Source of the DNA: Saprospiraceae bacterium
GTDB taxonomy: Bacteria > Bacteroidota > Bacteroidia > Chitinophagales > Saprospiraceae
Assembly (NCBI GenBank): GCA_028285545.1
Contig: JANQPA010000014.1
Coordinates: 96,229 to 160,228, forward strand
Direction: 5' to 3'
DNA length: 64,000 nucleotides
How positions within the stretch are numbered: the stretch's first letter is position 1; every line of letters begins with the position of its first letter. The position numbers and the translations under genes were made by a program. Positions 36,289 through 45,827 of this stretch are shown here, in pieces. A model generated the notes under the pieces. That model made no database searches. It had not been told where the DNA came from and was given only the letters and a program-made list of their open reading frames with translations.

Positions 36289-37035
36289 ATGCTTTCAAAA
36301 AGCCAGGTTAAATATATCAAATCCCTATCAATAAAGAAATTCCGCACCAAGCATAATCAATTTATTTGCGAGGGCAGCAAAATTGTAAAAGAATTATTAG
36401 AAATTCAATCTTTTCAAATAGATATCCTTTGTGCTACCGAAAAGTGGTTGTTAGATAATAATCATTTATTGAATTCTTACTCCGGGCAACTGGTTCAGTT
36501 AAAGACCCAAGATTTAAAAAAGATTTCTAATTTAAAAACTCCTGGAGAGGTATTGGCTATTGTAGGAATTCCTGAATTTTCTTTCAAAAAAGAGATTTCA
36601 AAAAAGCTTTGTCTGTACTGTGACAATATTCAGGACCCTGGAAACATGGGAACCATTCTTCGAATTGCAGATTGGTTTGGATTGCCTTATGTTTTTGCTT
36701 CCCCTCAAAGTGTTGATTTTTATAACCCCAAGACCATACAGGCTTCCATGGGGGCTTTTCTAAGAGTAAATCATATTTCTTGTGAATTGTCCAAATTAAC
36801 TGAACTATTCCCAGAAATGACCATCTATGGGACGAGGATGCAGGGAAAGAATGTGTTTAAGCATGATCTCCAAAAGAATGGAATAATTTTAATTGGAAAT
36901 GAAGGAAGGGGAATTTCAGAAAATAATGCTCAGTTGGTTGGAGAATGGATCTCAATTCCCTCTGGTGGTGGAGCGGAATCTTTAAATGCTGCCGTAGCAG
37001 CCGGGATCATTTGTGCGTGTTTTAAAAATTTGTAA
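36289..37035 (+). CDS. TrmH/SpoU-family RNA 2'-O-methyltransferase
   Basis: A GTG at 36274 is possible, but the ATG at 36289 avoids overlap with the divergent gene (248 residues). An N-terminal substrate-binding domain (SKSQVKYIKSLSIKKFR) precedes the SpoU knot with motif 1 NIQDPGNMGTILRIADW, motif 2 LIGNEGRGIS and motif 3 SIPSGGGAESLNAAVA. It methylates rRNA or tRNA ribose; which site cannot be told. Only 17 bases separate it from the TamL start, so promoters must lie within the divergent coding sequences. Confidence 0.93.
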   Translation: MLSKSQVKYIKSLSIKKFRTKHNQFICEGSKIVKELLEIQSFQIDILCATEKWLLDNNHLLNSYSGQLVQLKTQDLKKISNLKTPGEVLAIVGIPEFSFKKEISKKLCLYCDNIQDPGNMGTILRIADWFGLPYVFASPQSVDFYNPKTIQASMGAFLRVNHISCELSKLTELFPEMTIYGTRMQGKNVFKHDLQKNGIILIGNEGRGISENNAQLVGEWISIPSGGGAESLNAAVAAGIICACFKNL

Positions 37036-37037
37036 AA

Positions 37038-37103
37038 AGTATAGAGTGATGAGTAATGAGTATAGAGTAAAAACTCGTCACTCATTACTCGTCACTCTAC
37101 ACT
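37038..37103. repeat. Word-type hairpin between convergent genes
   Basis: Arms 37038-37060 and 37081-37103 (GAGTGATGAGTAATGAG-like words) pair with two imperfect positions around a 20-base loop that itself repeats TATAGAGTA. It fills the entire gap between the stop codons of the methyltransferase and TlpA-like genes and shares style with 33090-33155. Confidence 0.75.
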
Positions 37104-37104
37104 A

Positions 37105-38220
37105 CTATAATAATTTAATCAGTTCTCTTTCTATTGCGGCAGCTCCTCTTACTCCAACAGCGGCAATTTTACCTTCTCTATCGATCATAAATGCTTTAGG
37201 AATACCGCTCACCCCGTATAAGGAAGCAGCCTGAGTATCCCATTTCCTCAATTCACTGACGTGAAAATCCCATTTTAAATCATCCTGTTGAATGGCAGTC
37301 TCCCACTTTTGTTTTTCTCTTTCCATATACTTAGAAACCTGATCACTTCCACCTAACCTGGCTTTAGTTCTTTCATCCAATCCGTCTAAAGAGACGCTAA
37401 ATACAGTGAAGCCTTGGCTCTTATATTTATCATAAACTTTTACGACGTTAGGGTTTTCTCTTCTGCAAGGACCACACCAGCTGGCCCAGAAGTCCAGAAG
37501 AACAACCTGACCTTTTAGATCTGCCAAAGACATTTCCCTGCCATTTGGGTTAGGTAACTTAATATCTGGAGCAGGTTGACCTACCTTGATTTTCTCCATG
37601 GCAACCATGCGATTAATTTGCTTTTCAACCTGGCTAAGAATATTACTATATTCGATGGTGGAAGCATTAGTAGGGTAGGTGGAGACAAGCTTGTCTAGGG
37701 AAGCCTTCTGAAAAGCAAAAGCATCTTGACTCCATCCCATCTGATAAGTAACTAGTGCCGGACCAAAAGCATTGGATGCTGTATCTATGTACATATTGAG
37801 GTCATTAATCCCATATTGTCTGGAATTAAGTCCTTTAACCATTTGAAGATAACTATTGGTATGACCAGAGCCGGAGACTTTTTGATTCAATTGAGCGATG
37901 TCATTCATGCTACCATTAATCTCAATTTTCTTTTCTTTACCATCTAAAATTAATTGAGCTCTTTGCTGACCTACTCTAACCGCATAAATCCCAGGCTCAA
38001 GGCCTTCAGGAAATGCAAAAGAAAAAGCACCATTAGAAGCCACCTCCGACTTCTCCAGAACAGTGTTGGCTTTATTAAGGGTTACCTTATCTAAAAACAC
38101 TTGTAAATTAGCTGCATCATTAATCTTTCCTTTGATTTGCACACCTTGGATCTCAGGCTGGCAACTCCATATGCCTATAGCAAGAATTGTGGATAATAGA
38201 AAAAAATAGCCGTATTTCAT
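37105..38220 (-). CDS. TlpA-like thiol-disulfide oxidoreductase lipoprotein with DUF4369 domain
   Basis: A 371-residue lipoprotein (lipobox IGIWSC, Cys20). Residues about 28-115 form a DUF4369-type beta domain (VQIKGKINDAANLQVFLDKV). After a helical linker, a thioredoxin-fold AhpC/TSA-TlpA domain (about 215-371) has the redox site WCGPC at 248-252 and the cis-Pro in VSGIPKAF. Likely reduces periplasmic disulfides or apocytochromes. Adjacent genes give no operon context. Confidence 0.93.
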   Translation of the reverse strand: MKYGYFFLLSTILAIGIWSCQPEIQGVQIKGKINDAANLQVFLDKVTLNKANTVLEKSEVASNGAFSFAFPEGLEPGIYAVRVGQQRAQLILDGKEKKIEINGSMNDIAQLNQKVSGSGHTNSYLQMVKGLNSRQYGINDLNMYIDTASNAFGPALVTYQMGWSQDAFAFQKASLDKLVSTYPTNASTIEYSNILSQVEKQINRMVAMEKIKVGQPAPDIKLPNPNGREMSLADLKGQVVLLDFWASWCGPCRRENPNVVKVYDKYKSQGFTVFSVSLDGLDERTKARLGGSDQVSKYMEREKQKWETAIQQDDLKWDFHVSELRKWDTQAASLYGVSGIPKAFMIDREGKIAAVGVRGAAAIERELIKLL

Positions 38221-38381
38221 TTCAACACGATTTTGTATGATTATTTGTTAAAATAAAGATAGATGACAGTCTCTTTTTTATATTCAAAAAAACTGTATTT
38301 AACAGGTATTTAACAGGGTTTTGGGCGAGAATAATTAAAATTCAACTTCCTCCTGCAAGATGAATGATAAGAGGAGTTTTT

Positions 38382-40559
38382 TTAATTGTCAAGTTTTTCG
38401 CCAAGGGTATTATTATATATTGCTTTCCAGTCTTTTACCAGACCAAAATCCTGATTATCAATTAATATTCTACGACCAATGACCTCTCCAAGTTTCGAAA
38501 AGGAAACATTATGTGAATTCAGATAGTTGACCAATTCATCTTCATGTTCCATAGCCACACTTACAATAATTCTACTTTGACTTTCACCAAATAAATAGGC
38601 ATCCTTCCGGAAATTATTATCTGTTTCTATATCAATTCCAAATCCATTGGGGATGGCAGCTTCTAAAAGACTGACAAATAGCCCTCCTTCACTTATGTCA
38701 TGTGCGGATTGAATCATCTTTTTTCGGATGATAATTTTAAGGTTGTATAAATTGTGAAATTCCTCATCAAGATCAAATTTAGGAGCTGGGGATAAAGGAA
38801 TATTATGAATTAATCTGAGGTAAATAGAACTGGCCAAATCGTTATGAGGAGTTCCTAACATGTAAATTTGATGCCCTTCTTCTTTAAAATGTAAACTCAT
38901 AATATTATCTGTATCATCAATCAAACCCACCAAAGCTATGGTTGGACTAGGAAAAATTGATAAATCCTCTTTCTCTGAATCAGAAGGACCCAAAAAATTA
39001 ACCTGGCCACCGATAATAGGCAACTCAAATTTTTTGGAAACATCTCCCAACCCTTTAATTGAATTGACAAATTGCCAGTAATGTTCGGCATCATCCGGAT
39101 CGGCAAAATTTAGACAGGGACTTAGACTTAAAGGCTCTCCTCCTGAGCAAATAATATTCCTGGCTGCTTCAGATACAGCGATCATAGTACCAATATATGG
39201 ATCGGCTTTGACATAGGTAGGGTTACAATCAGTACTCAGACTTAAAGCTTTATTTCCATTTTTTATTCTTAGTATTACGGAATCTGAAGCCGTTTGACTG
39301 ATCGTATTGGCACCTAGCCTGGAATCAAATTGTTCGTATGCCCATCGTTTAGAAACTACATTATTGGACTGCCAAATTCTTTTTGCTACATCAATATAAT
39401 CTTTGGGTTTACTTACTCGATTTGGATTAAATTTTCTAATTTTTTTCAAATATTCGGGCTTGGCATATTCCTTCTGGTATAAAGGGACTCCGCTTCCATT
39501 TATTAGAGAGTCTAGAGGGAAATTAGCAACTGAATTTTCTGCCTGATAAAACTCGAGCATTTTGGGGCCTGCCAATTGTCCAATTTGTGATAGTTGCAAA
39601 TCCCATTTCTCAAAGATACTTTGAGTTTCATCTACGCCATCTTTTTGAAGGACCAAGATCATTTGATCTTTGGCCGATGCAATTAAAATTTCATGTGGGA
39701 GCTTGTTATTTTGTAGTGAAGAAATATTTTCCAGGTTAATATGCATTCCCAGCTTGAGTCGAGCACATATTTTAGCACAAGCTCCTGCCAGGCCTACCGT
39801 ACTAAGAGGAGCCATCGCAATTATTTTCCCTAAAGGAAGAGCTTCTAATGCAGCCTCCATAAGAAGCTTGCCAACAAATGGTTTGTTTAAAGTACTGCTA
39901 GAGCTGTTTTTTTGACAAAATGTACTTCCTGCTAAAAAAACAAGCATTTCCTCATCTGATTCAGAGCTAGAAATGCTATGTTTATCATCGATAATGCCTA
40001 AAGAAAAGGTATTGATGATTCCTGTATTGTTAAAACAAGGATGGAAAAAAAAATCTCCTCCAACCATAGGTACACCATAACAATTACTTATTTTTCCTAT
40101 TGCCTCAATTGCATTTTTAAGATCTTCACGATTAGAGGCTTGGTCGACACTTCCTATTCTCATTGAATTTAAGGAAGCAAGGGGGCGGGCTCCATGCGAA
40201 AATATTTCCTGATGGATGTTTTCTATGGAATGAGGTAGTTGGTTTTTACTGCTAAGGTCCTGATTAAAGTTATGGGCTGTAATTTTTACGGCGAAAGCTG
40301 ATCCATCACCAAGATCGTAAAGGCCAACCTGATTGAATTTTGGGTCGGCCAATAAATTCCGGTCTTCATTGGGTAGTGAATTTAACCAGTATTGAGCACT
40401 TTTTAGTGATTCGGGTTCAGACCAAATAACAGCATACACACAAAGTTCTGCATAATTTGGTGTCCTGTCCAACTGGATTTTAATTCTTTCAAATTCTTCT
40501 TCTGAAAGTCCTAATTCCTTGATGGTTTCATTGGTTATTTCGGGTTCATTGATGTGCAT
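38382..40559 (-). CDS. PurL homologue with degenerate N-terminal active-site motifs
   Basis: A longer frame reaches 40625, but the promoter at 40586-40615 and homology place the start at 40559 (725 residues). The overall fold and length match small PurL (FGAM synthetase). Conserved: N-terminal LGLSEEEFERIK, GARPLASLNSMRIG, CNPTYVKADPYIGTMIAVSE, QSAHDISEGGLFVSLLEAA, LFGESQSRIIV. Changed: the WSEHCSYK signature reads WSEPESLK (46-53), the ESHNHPSA block reads KITAHNFNQ (92-100), the region around 249-259 lacks QDMGAAG, and GGNVSFYN reads GGQVNFLG. Either a diverged sole PurL or a non-catalytic paralogue. No PurS or PurQ gene is in the window. Confidence 0.85.
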   Translation of the reverse strand: MHINEPEITNETIKELGLSEEEFERIKIQLDRTPNYAELCVYAVIWSEPESLKSAQYWLNSLPNEDRNLLADPKFNQVGLYDLGDGSAFAVKITAHNFNQDLSSKNQLPHSIENIHQEIFSHGARPLASLNSMRIGSVDQASNREDLKNAIEAIGKISNCYGVPMVGGDFFFHPCFNNTGIINTFSLGIIDDKHSISSSESDEEMLVFLAGSTFCQKNSSSSTLNKPFVGKLLMEAALEALPLGKIIAMAPLSTVGLAGACAKICARLKLGMHINLENISSLQNNKLPHEILIASAKDQMILVLQKDGVDETQSIFEKWDLQLSQIGQLAGPKMLEFYQAENSVANFPLDSLINGSGVPLYQKEYAKPEYLKKIRKFNPNRVSKPKDYIDVAKRIWQSNNVVSKRWAYEQFDSRLGANTISQTASDSVILRIKNGNKALSLSTDCNPTYVKADPYIGTMIAVSEAARNIICSGGEPLSLSPCLNFADPDDAEHYWQFVNSIKGLGDVSKKFELPIIGGQVNFLGPSDSEKEDLSIFPSPTIALVGLIDDTDNIMSLHFKEEGHQIYMLGTPHNDLASSIYLRLIHNIPLSPAPKFDLDEEFHNLYNLKIIIRKKMIQSAHDISEGGLFVSLLEAAIPNGFGIDIETDNNFRKDAYLFGESQSRIIVSVAMEHEDELVNYLNSHNVSFSKLGEVIGRRILIDNQDFGLVKDWKAIYNNTLGEKLDN

Positions 40560-40585
40560 CGCTAATTTGGAATATTTTGTAAATA

Positions 40586-40615
40586 CAAAGATACAAAGCC
40601 TCCTTGTCTTCACAA
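40586..40615 (-). promoter_or_regulatory. Promoter of the PurL-like gene
   Basis: On the minus strand, TTG (40615-40613), a 19-base spacer, then TATCTTTG (40593-40586), a full match to TAnnTTTG. It predicts a leader of about 20 bases to the ATG at 40559 and argues against the longer reading frame. Confidence 0.65.
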
Positions 40616-40741
40616 TAATACACAAAGAATTAGATTAGGAATTAATTCCCATGAAAAAATAGATGGCATCTGGCATTTTAATCCAAATTGCAGTTGGTCA
40701 AATTTCTAAAGAAATCCATTGCTTTTTATAAAAAAATAAAT

Positions 40742-41389
40742 TTATTGAATCAAATAATTAATCCAAAAGAAGAGGACCAGATAAATCCAGAGAGCATCCA
40801 AGAAATGCCAATAAATGGTAAGAAGCCTTAACTTTAACCTCTTTTCAGGATCAGAAAAATAAACAAGAACACTTACTGGCTCCTTCATTTGCTTTTTAGC
40901 CTTCCACAGAAAGAGTCCCAGAAAGGGCAACCCAGCAATAACATGTAAAAAGTGTAGACCAGAAATGAGATATAAATATCCTGCCGAGTTATCCGTATAA
41001 ATATAGATTTCTTGCTGAAATAGTGCTCTCCATCCAAAAAATTGAGCAACCATAAATAATAAGGAAAGCAAGATGGTTACAATTAAGGCATTTTGATATT
41101 GTTCTGTATTATCCTTTTGATAGGATCTTTTAGCCCAAACCATAGCTGCACTGCTAGCTAATAATATGATGGTGTTAAAAATAAAAATTAAAGGCAATTT
41201 TATAGGCGGAAGCTCACTTTGTATTCTGCTGTAAACAAAAGCAGCTGAAAATGCTAAAAACAAAGTAGTAATTCCAATCAAAACCAAAACAAGCAATACA
41301 TTATAGGGATGAAAAGTAAAGGAGTCATATTCTTGATACAGTGAAGCATGTTCACCAGATTCTCGTATTTTATTTTCTTTATCAGCCAT
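40742..41389 (-). CDS. Heme-copper oxidase subunit III-like membrane protein
   Basis: A TTG lies three codons upstream; the ATG at 41389 is preferred (215 residues). Five membrane helices are visible (about 32-55, 66-87, 100-120, 137-163 and 190-214). Subunit-III-type features are FLHVIAGLPFLGLF and the C-terminal YWHFLDALWIYLVLFFW, which matches the conserved W-H-F-x-D-x-x-W pattern of COX3. No other cytochrome oxidase subunit is nearby, so it is an orphan copy or part of a distant complex. Confidence 0.85.
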   Translation of the reverse strand: MADKENKIRESGEHASLYQEYDSFTFHPYNVLLVLVLIGITTLFLAFSAAFVYSRIQSELPPIKLPLIFIFNTIILLASSAAMVWAKRSYQKDNTEQYQNALIVTILLSLLFMVAQFFGWRALFQQEIYIYTDNSAGYLYLISGLHFLHVIAGLPFLGLFLWKAKKQMKEPVSVLVYFSDPEKRLKLRLLTIYWHFLDALWIYLVLFFWINYLIQ

Positions 41390-41658
41390 AGCTACCAAAG
41401 GTATTTAAATCCATTTGAAATGAAATCATACAAATGGAAACCTATTTTATTTGTTTTGTTTTTAAAAATGCCCATTTTTTTTCAATAACTAGAAATAGTT
41501 GGTTTGTGGCACATATAATGAGTCAACTATTTCTTAATATATTCAGTTTAAGCTAGAAAGCTCCACAAAATGAAGACTAAGTTGAAATAAACTTCACTCA
41601 AGGTTTAGAGTTTAAAAGATAATTTTTAGATTGCACAATTCTTGTCTAATCATATTGC

Positions 41659-42507
41659 ATGAAGAAATGTTCAAAATGTGGTACTCCATTGCCAGAAAGC
41701 GCTCGTTTTTGTTTTGAGTGCGGTGCCAAACAGCGAATAGTAAAATCCTCTACTCCAAGAGCAGATGGTTTAGATTTTAATGCTGATCTTCCCAAACAAT
41801 TAACCGAACGTTTTTTCAAATCTTTACGGGTAAGGGTTACAGAAGAGCATCGTTCTTCAGACTTTCAATTATACTCCGAAAGATTATATGAATCAGGTTT
41901 TAGAGATACGGTTCAACTACGCTCCAAGCAATTATCTACTGAATTAAAAAACTTATGGGATAGAGATGAAATAAAGCACAGGGAGGCACTTGCTTTGATG
42001 CAAGATGTATTTGATGAATTGCTCGACTTTTTTGTTATTCATTTCTGTCAGGATTTAAATGAGGTAGAACTTCCAGAGGCCATACTTCAATATCAGGGAC
42101 TAAAATGGGAAAGCCTCAATCTTTTTCAAATGATCTTAGATTATCTGGCACTACACAATGAAAAAGAAACTTATTATACAGACTTTTTATTGATGCCGGT
42201 AGATAAATTAAAAAATGCAGGAAAATCATTTTTATTTCCTGATAAGAAAGAAAAAATATTACTGATCTGTGATCAAAGTCTACTGGGGTCCTGCAAAGAA
42301 GGTTTTGCATTAACAGAACATGCAATTTATTGGAAAGCCCCATTGGAAAAAGCCAGAATGGTAAGATATGACATGCTGGATGAGATTCGACGCCATAAAG
42401 ATTGGATCACCATTAATGGCTATTTTTTTAGCGCCAATAAATCTCTAAATCTCAAAATATTAAAGCTTTTAAAGAAAGTAAGGAATTTGCAGCGGAAATT
42501 ATTCTGA
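41659..42507 (+). CDS. Zinc-ribbon protein of unknown function
   Basis: A 282-residue soluble protein. An N-terminal zinc ribbon (CSKCGTPLPESARFCFECG, Cys4, 7, 18 and 21) is followed by about 260 residues of mostly helical sequence and a C-terminal beta segment (EGFALTEHAIYWKAPLEKA, near 215-235) that resembles a PH-like/GRAM fold seen in stress-sensing proteins, although this is uncertain. No catalytic motif. It is convergent with the AsmA gene and 34 bases from it. Confidence 0.8.
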   Translation: MKKCSKCGTPLPESARFCFECGAKQRIVKSSTPRADGLDFNADLPKQLTERFFKSLRVRVTEEHRSSDFQLYSERLYESGFRDTVQLRSKQLSTELKNLWDRDEIKHREALALMQDVFDELLDFFVIHFCQDLNEVELPEAILQYQGLKWESLNLFQMILDYLALHNEKETYYTDFLLMPVDKLKNAGKSFLFPDKKEKILLICDQSLLGSCKEGFALTEHAIYWKAPLEKARMVRYDMLDEIRRHKDWITINGYFFSANKSLNLKILKLLKKVRNLQRKLF

Positions 42508-42541
42508 TGAATGGTTTTGGTTTTTCCCGCTGCCAACTCCA

Positions 42542-45500
42542 TCAGTTATTGTTTTTCTTTTTTTTCTTTTTAAAGGGATTCCATTTTTCCAAAGCCTGTT
42601 TAATGCTGTCAACGGTAGTCGTATCCCCCTGACCTAAGATTTCTTTGGCTTTATCCTCAGCCTGTTTTTTTAATTCATCAGCCTTTTGATTTAAGGTGTC
42701 TTTGGCCGCCTCAGCTTTTTCATTGGCCAATACCTTAGCACTATCTACGGCTTGTTGTGCCTCTTCTTTTATTTCTTCTTTCCCTTCTTCAATTTTCTGA
42801 TCAATAATCTCCCCAGCCTTTGTAGACGTTGAATCCGCAGAAGCTACCAATGTTCCATCTTCTTTACTTAAGCCTAAGACCTTAATTCCAACATCAGGTT
42901 GTTGGACGGCACCTTTAACACTAATTCCCAAATTGATGAAAGGAGCCTGCTCAACTTTAATCCCCAGGCTTTGGGCTTGTTTTTCAAGTAGACTGATTCC
43001 ATTACTGGCAATGGAGCCGAGATCACTTTCTTCCAACATCGCCCTGGGAACCCTAGCCTGAATCACATAGTCGAGATTTTGATCGATACTGTGTCGACCC
43101 GAAATATTCATTTTAATGTCACTGACTACAATATCAAAGGGTTTTACTTCCATAAAACCTTCTTTCAACTCAAAGAAATTTCGAGTATCCTTAATTTTCA
43201 CGGCATTTTGCAATTCTTCAATCTTTAATAAGCCGCCAATCTTTTCCAAGGGCTGTAATCCCTTGATTAAACCCTCAATAGTTTCAAAAAAGCCCTGTGC
43301 GTTTAAGGTAGAAAAAACGGGATACATGTTTTTTCCTAATTGCCCTTCCAAAATGAGAGTGGTATTGTATTTCCCTTCAATAAATTCAGCTATTGGGTTT
43401 AATTTTCTGTATGTATTTGCCGATTTGAAACTTTCTACAAAATCAAGGCGTTTCAAGTCATATTTCATGCTGAAATAAGGCTTGTCGGTATCTTTTGTAT
43501 CATATTGGCCACTTAATAATATATCTCCCCCTAATCCTTTTGCATTCATGTTTTCAAGAACGGCAGCCTGATCGGTAATATTTAAAAGGCCGGCTAATTC
43601 CTTAAAGCTTATTTCAGCATATTTTACTTCCTGAACATCAGTCTGGATTTGAATTTCTATGTTTTCAGGAATACTTGGAGTCTCAAATGCTGCTTCCTCA
43701 TTACTGGCAGTACTGGCAGTACTGGCCTGAGCAGTATTGTCGTCAGTTGAATATAAGGAGTTGATGTTAATAAGAGAAGATTGCAAGCTCAGCTGGCCCT
43801 CAAGAGTACCTTTGTTGTATAAGTAATCAAATACATTGTCAATGCGACCGGAGGTAGAAAAATCACTGTCTTTTATTTTTGTAAAAACATTCTGAACATT
43901 AATTTCATTGGGTTTGACCCTGGCCTGAGCAATGGTTCCGTCTAATTGATAAATACTGTATTTGATTTTTTCTGCCTGCATTTCTACAGCAAAATCAAAG
44001 CGATCAAAAGGTCGTTCTTGGACAGGTGCATGAGTAGTATCAATAAAATTGATGCTATCAATAGGATTGCCTGTTGGATTTGCAGGATACCATTCATCAG
44101 CATTAATAAAATCTGATTTTAAATTAAATGTTCCAGTCATGGTTTTTTCCGGACTGAAATAAGCCAGCAAATTATTGATTTGTCCAGATCCACTTAAATC
44201 CGATTGGCCGGCCCTGGCATTTAATTGAGAAATGGTTGCCTTTTGGGGCGAAAAAAGTACATTAGCACGATCAATAGATAGTAGTGGATACCCATAATTT
44301 TCTAAAGGATATTTTACATTTTGGGCATTCAATGTGCCTAGCAATTGTAGTTTATCATATTCTTCCCTTTCTATTTCTGATAATTTTGCTTCTAAACTCA
44401 TAGCAATATCCAGTTGTCCGGCCATCTCTTCCTCAAGATATCCTGGTAATGCTTTTTTTAGATCCTCCAGATCTAATTTGCCATTCAGGGAAGTTTCAAA
44501 ATCTGGATCAGAAAGTGGTTTTTTTAAGAAAAAAGAGGCTAAAAATGGATTACCATCAATGGCCCAGCTAATTTTTGGTGCTTCAATTCTGATGTCATCG
44601 AAATCACTGCTTGGACTATTAACATTAATATTTGTGGCAATCTGATCAATGGCCAGAGGTAAACCGGGATATTTAACAAAACCCTTGTTTATATCTAATT
44701 TAAGATTAAATGGGGGGTATTGAGACTGATCAAATTGATAAACACCGTTGGCATAGGCTTCGAGAATGAAATTTCCACTAGATTCCACTTCCTCAAAATC
44801 CTGAATATAGGCATTGGGAATAAGAGAAAGTAAATTTTTAAACTCATTTTCCGGAGCACTTAAATTCATATTTAATTTCAAACCCTGGTCAAGCATTTGA
44901 AGAAAACCATCTAATTTTAAAATTAAAGCATTTACAGATAAGCTGTTTTCTTTTATGGCATATAAATTCTGTTTTTGATCAATACCCAGAGTAGTTGTCC
45001 AATTAATTTTAGCATTTTTTAAATAATGAATCTGGTCATAAATTAAGGAAAGACCTCCTACCTTTGTATCCGCATTGAGATCAAAAATATTGGTGTCAAA
45101 GGCGCCTGAGCCATTATGTTCTAATTGATCAATCAAAAGGTGAAGTTTTGAACTGTGGTCTTCAAAAAGAACCCGTCCATTAGCTATGTTGTACTTATTT
45201 AATTTAAACTTGTAAACTCCTGATTGTGAACTAGCCTCGCTAGATGAGCCAGTTGATTTTGCTATGTCGTAATTGGCCTTGCCATTATTTAGTACCAATA
45301 CCTGAATTTCGGGCTGTTGAATATCAATTGATTTGATAAGAATTGGCTTGCTCTTTTGCAAAACAGAAAGGAGGTCCAGCTGAAGATCAAAGGTTTTAAT
45401 TTTCGCAAGAGGCAACTCATCAAACTCTTCTATACCCGTTAGAGAAATGTCCTCTATTTTGAAGCTTAAATTGGGAAATGACCGTAGAACAGATAAATTA

Positions 45501-45661
45501 ACCTGGCCAAAATCCAATTTTGCATTAATATTTTCATTTACGCCGTCTTTAACTATGGCTACCAATTCATCTTTGAAAATGATGGGAATGACAACTGCTG
45601 CTCCTACTAATAAGATGGCGAGAATGCCAAAAAAGATCAGAAATCTTTTAAAGGTTTTCAT
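42542..45661 (-). CDS. AsmA-family envelope protein
   Basis: A 1039-residue protein with one N-terminal inner-membrane helix (about 7-28, FLIFFGILAILLVGAAVVIP) and an AsmA start (DELVAIVKDGVNENINAKLDFGQVNLSVLRSFPNLSFKIEDI). The long middle is repetitive beta-rich sequence like the lipid-carrying groove of AsmA/TamB/YhdP proteins. The last 120 residues are a Lys/Glu-rich helical tail ending in a poly-Lys/Asn tract (FKKKKKKNNN). Likely bridges the periplasm for phospholipid transport. Monocistronic. Confidence 0.93.
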   Translation of the reverse strand: MKTFKRFLIFFGILAILLVGAAVVIPIIFKDELVAIVKDGVNENINAKLDFGQVNLSVLRSFPNLSFKIEDISLTGIEEFDELPLAKIKTFDLQLDLLSVLQKSKPILIKSIDIQQPEIQVLVLNNGKANYDIAKSTGSSSEASSQSGVYKFKLNKYNIANGRVLFEDHSSKLHLLIDQLEHNGSGAFDTNIFDLNADTKVGGLSLIYDQIHYLKNAKINWTTTLGIDQKQNLYAIKENSLSVNALILKLDGFLQMLDQGLKLNMNLSAPENEFKNLLSLIPNAYIQDFEEVESSGNFILEAYANGVYQFDQSQYPPFNLKLDINKGFVKYPGLPLAIDQIATNINVNSPSSDFDDIRIEAPKISWAIDGNPFLASFFLKKPLSDPDFETSLNGKLDLEDLKKALPGYLEEEMAGQLDIAMSLEAKLSEIEREEYDKLQLLGTLNAQNVKYPLENYGYPLLSIDRANVLFSPQKATISQLNARAGQSDLSGSGQINNLLAYFSPEKTMTGTFNLKSDFINADEWYPANPTGNPIDSINFIDTTHAPVQERPFDRFDFAVEMQAEKIKYSIYQLDGTIAQARVKPNEINVQNVFTKIKDSDFSTSGRIDNVFDYLYNKGTLEGQLSLQSSLININSLYSTDDNTAQASTASTASNEEAAFETPSIPENIEIQIQTDVQEVKYAEISFKELAGLLNITDQAAVLENMNAKGLGGDILLSGQYDTKDTDKPYFSMKYDLKRLDFVESFKSANTYRKLNPIAEFIEGKYNTTLILEGQLGKNMYPVFSTLNAQGFFETIEGLIKGLQPLEKIGGLLKIEELQNAVKIKDTRNFFELKEGFMEVKPFDIVVSDIKMNISGRHSIDQNLDYVIQARVPRAMLEESDLGSIASNGISLLEKQAQSLGIKVEQAPFINLGISVKGAVQQPDVGIKVLGLSKEDGTLVASADSTSTKAGEIIDQKIEEGKEEIKEEAQQAVDSAKVLANEKAEAAKDTLNQKADELKKQAEDKAKEILGQGDTTTVDSIKQALEKWNPFKKKKKKNNN

Positions 45662-45827
45662 AAAAATTTGTTTAACCTATTTAAGCAAGCTGGATGGTAT
45701 ATAAATGATTATTTAAAAAAAACGTCTTTAAGGTAGCAAACGTTTGGAATGAAAAGGTATTTTTAAGAAATAAAATTAATTACTGAAGCAATCAGAATTT
45801 TAGAATTTACTGAAAATTATGTGAAGT

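Noticed and set aside
40560..40625. Longer start for the PurL homologue
   Set aside because: It would begin upstream of a well-formed promoter (TTG-19-TATCTTTG), and family members start at the Met encoded at 40559.
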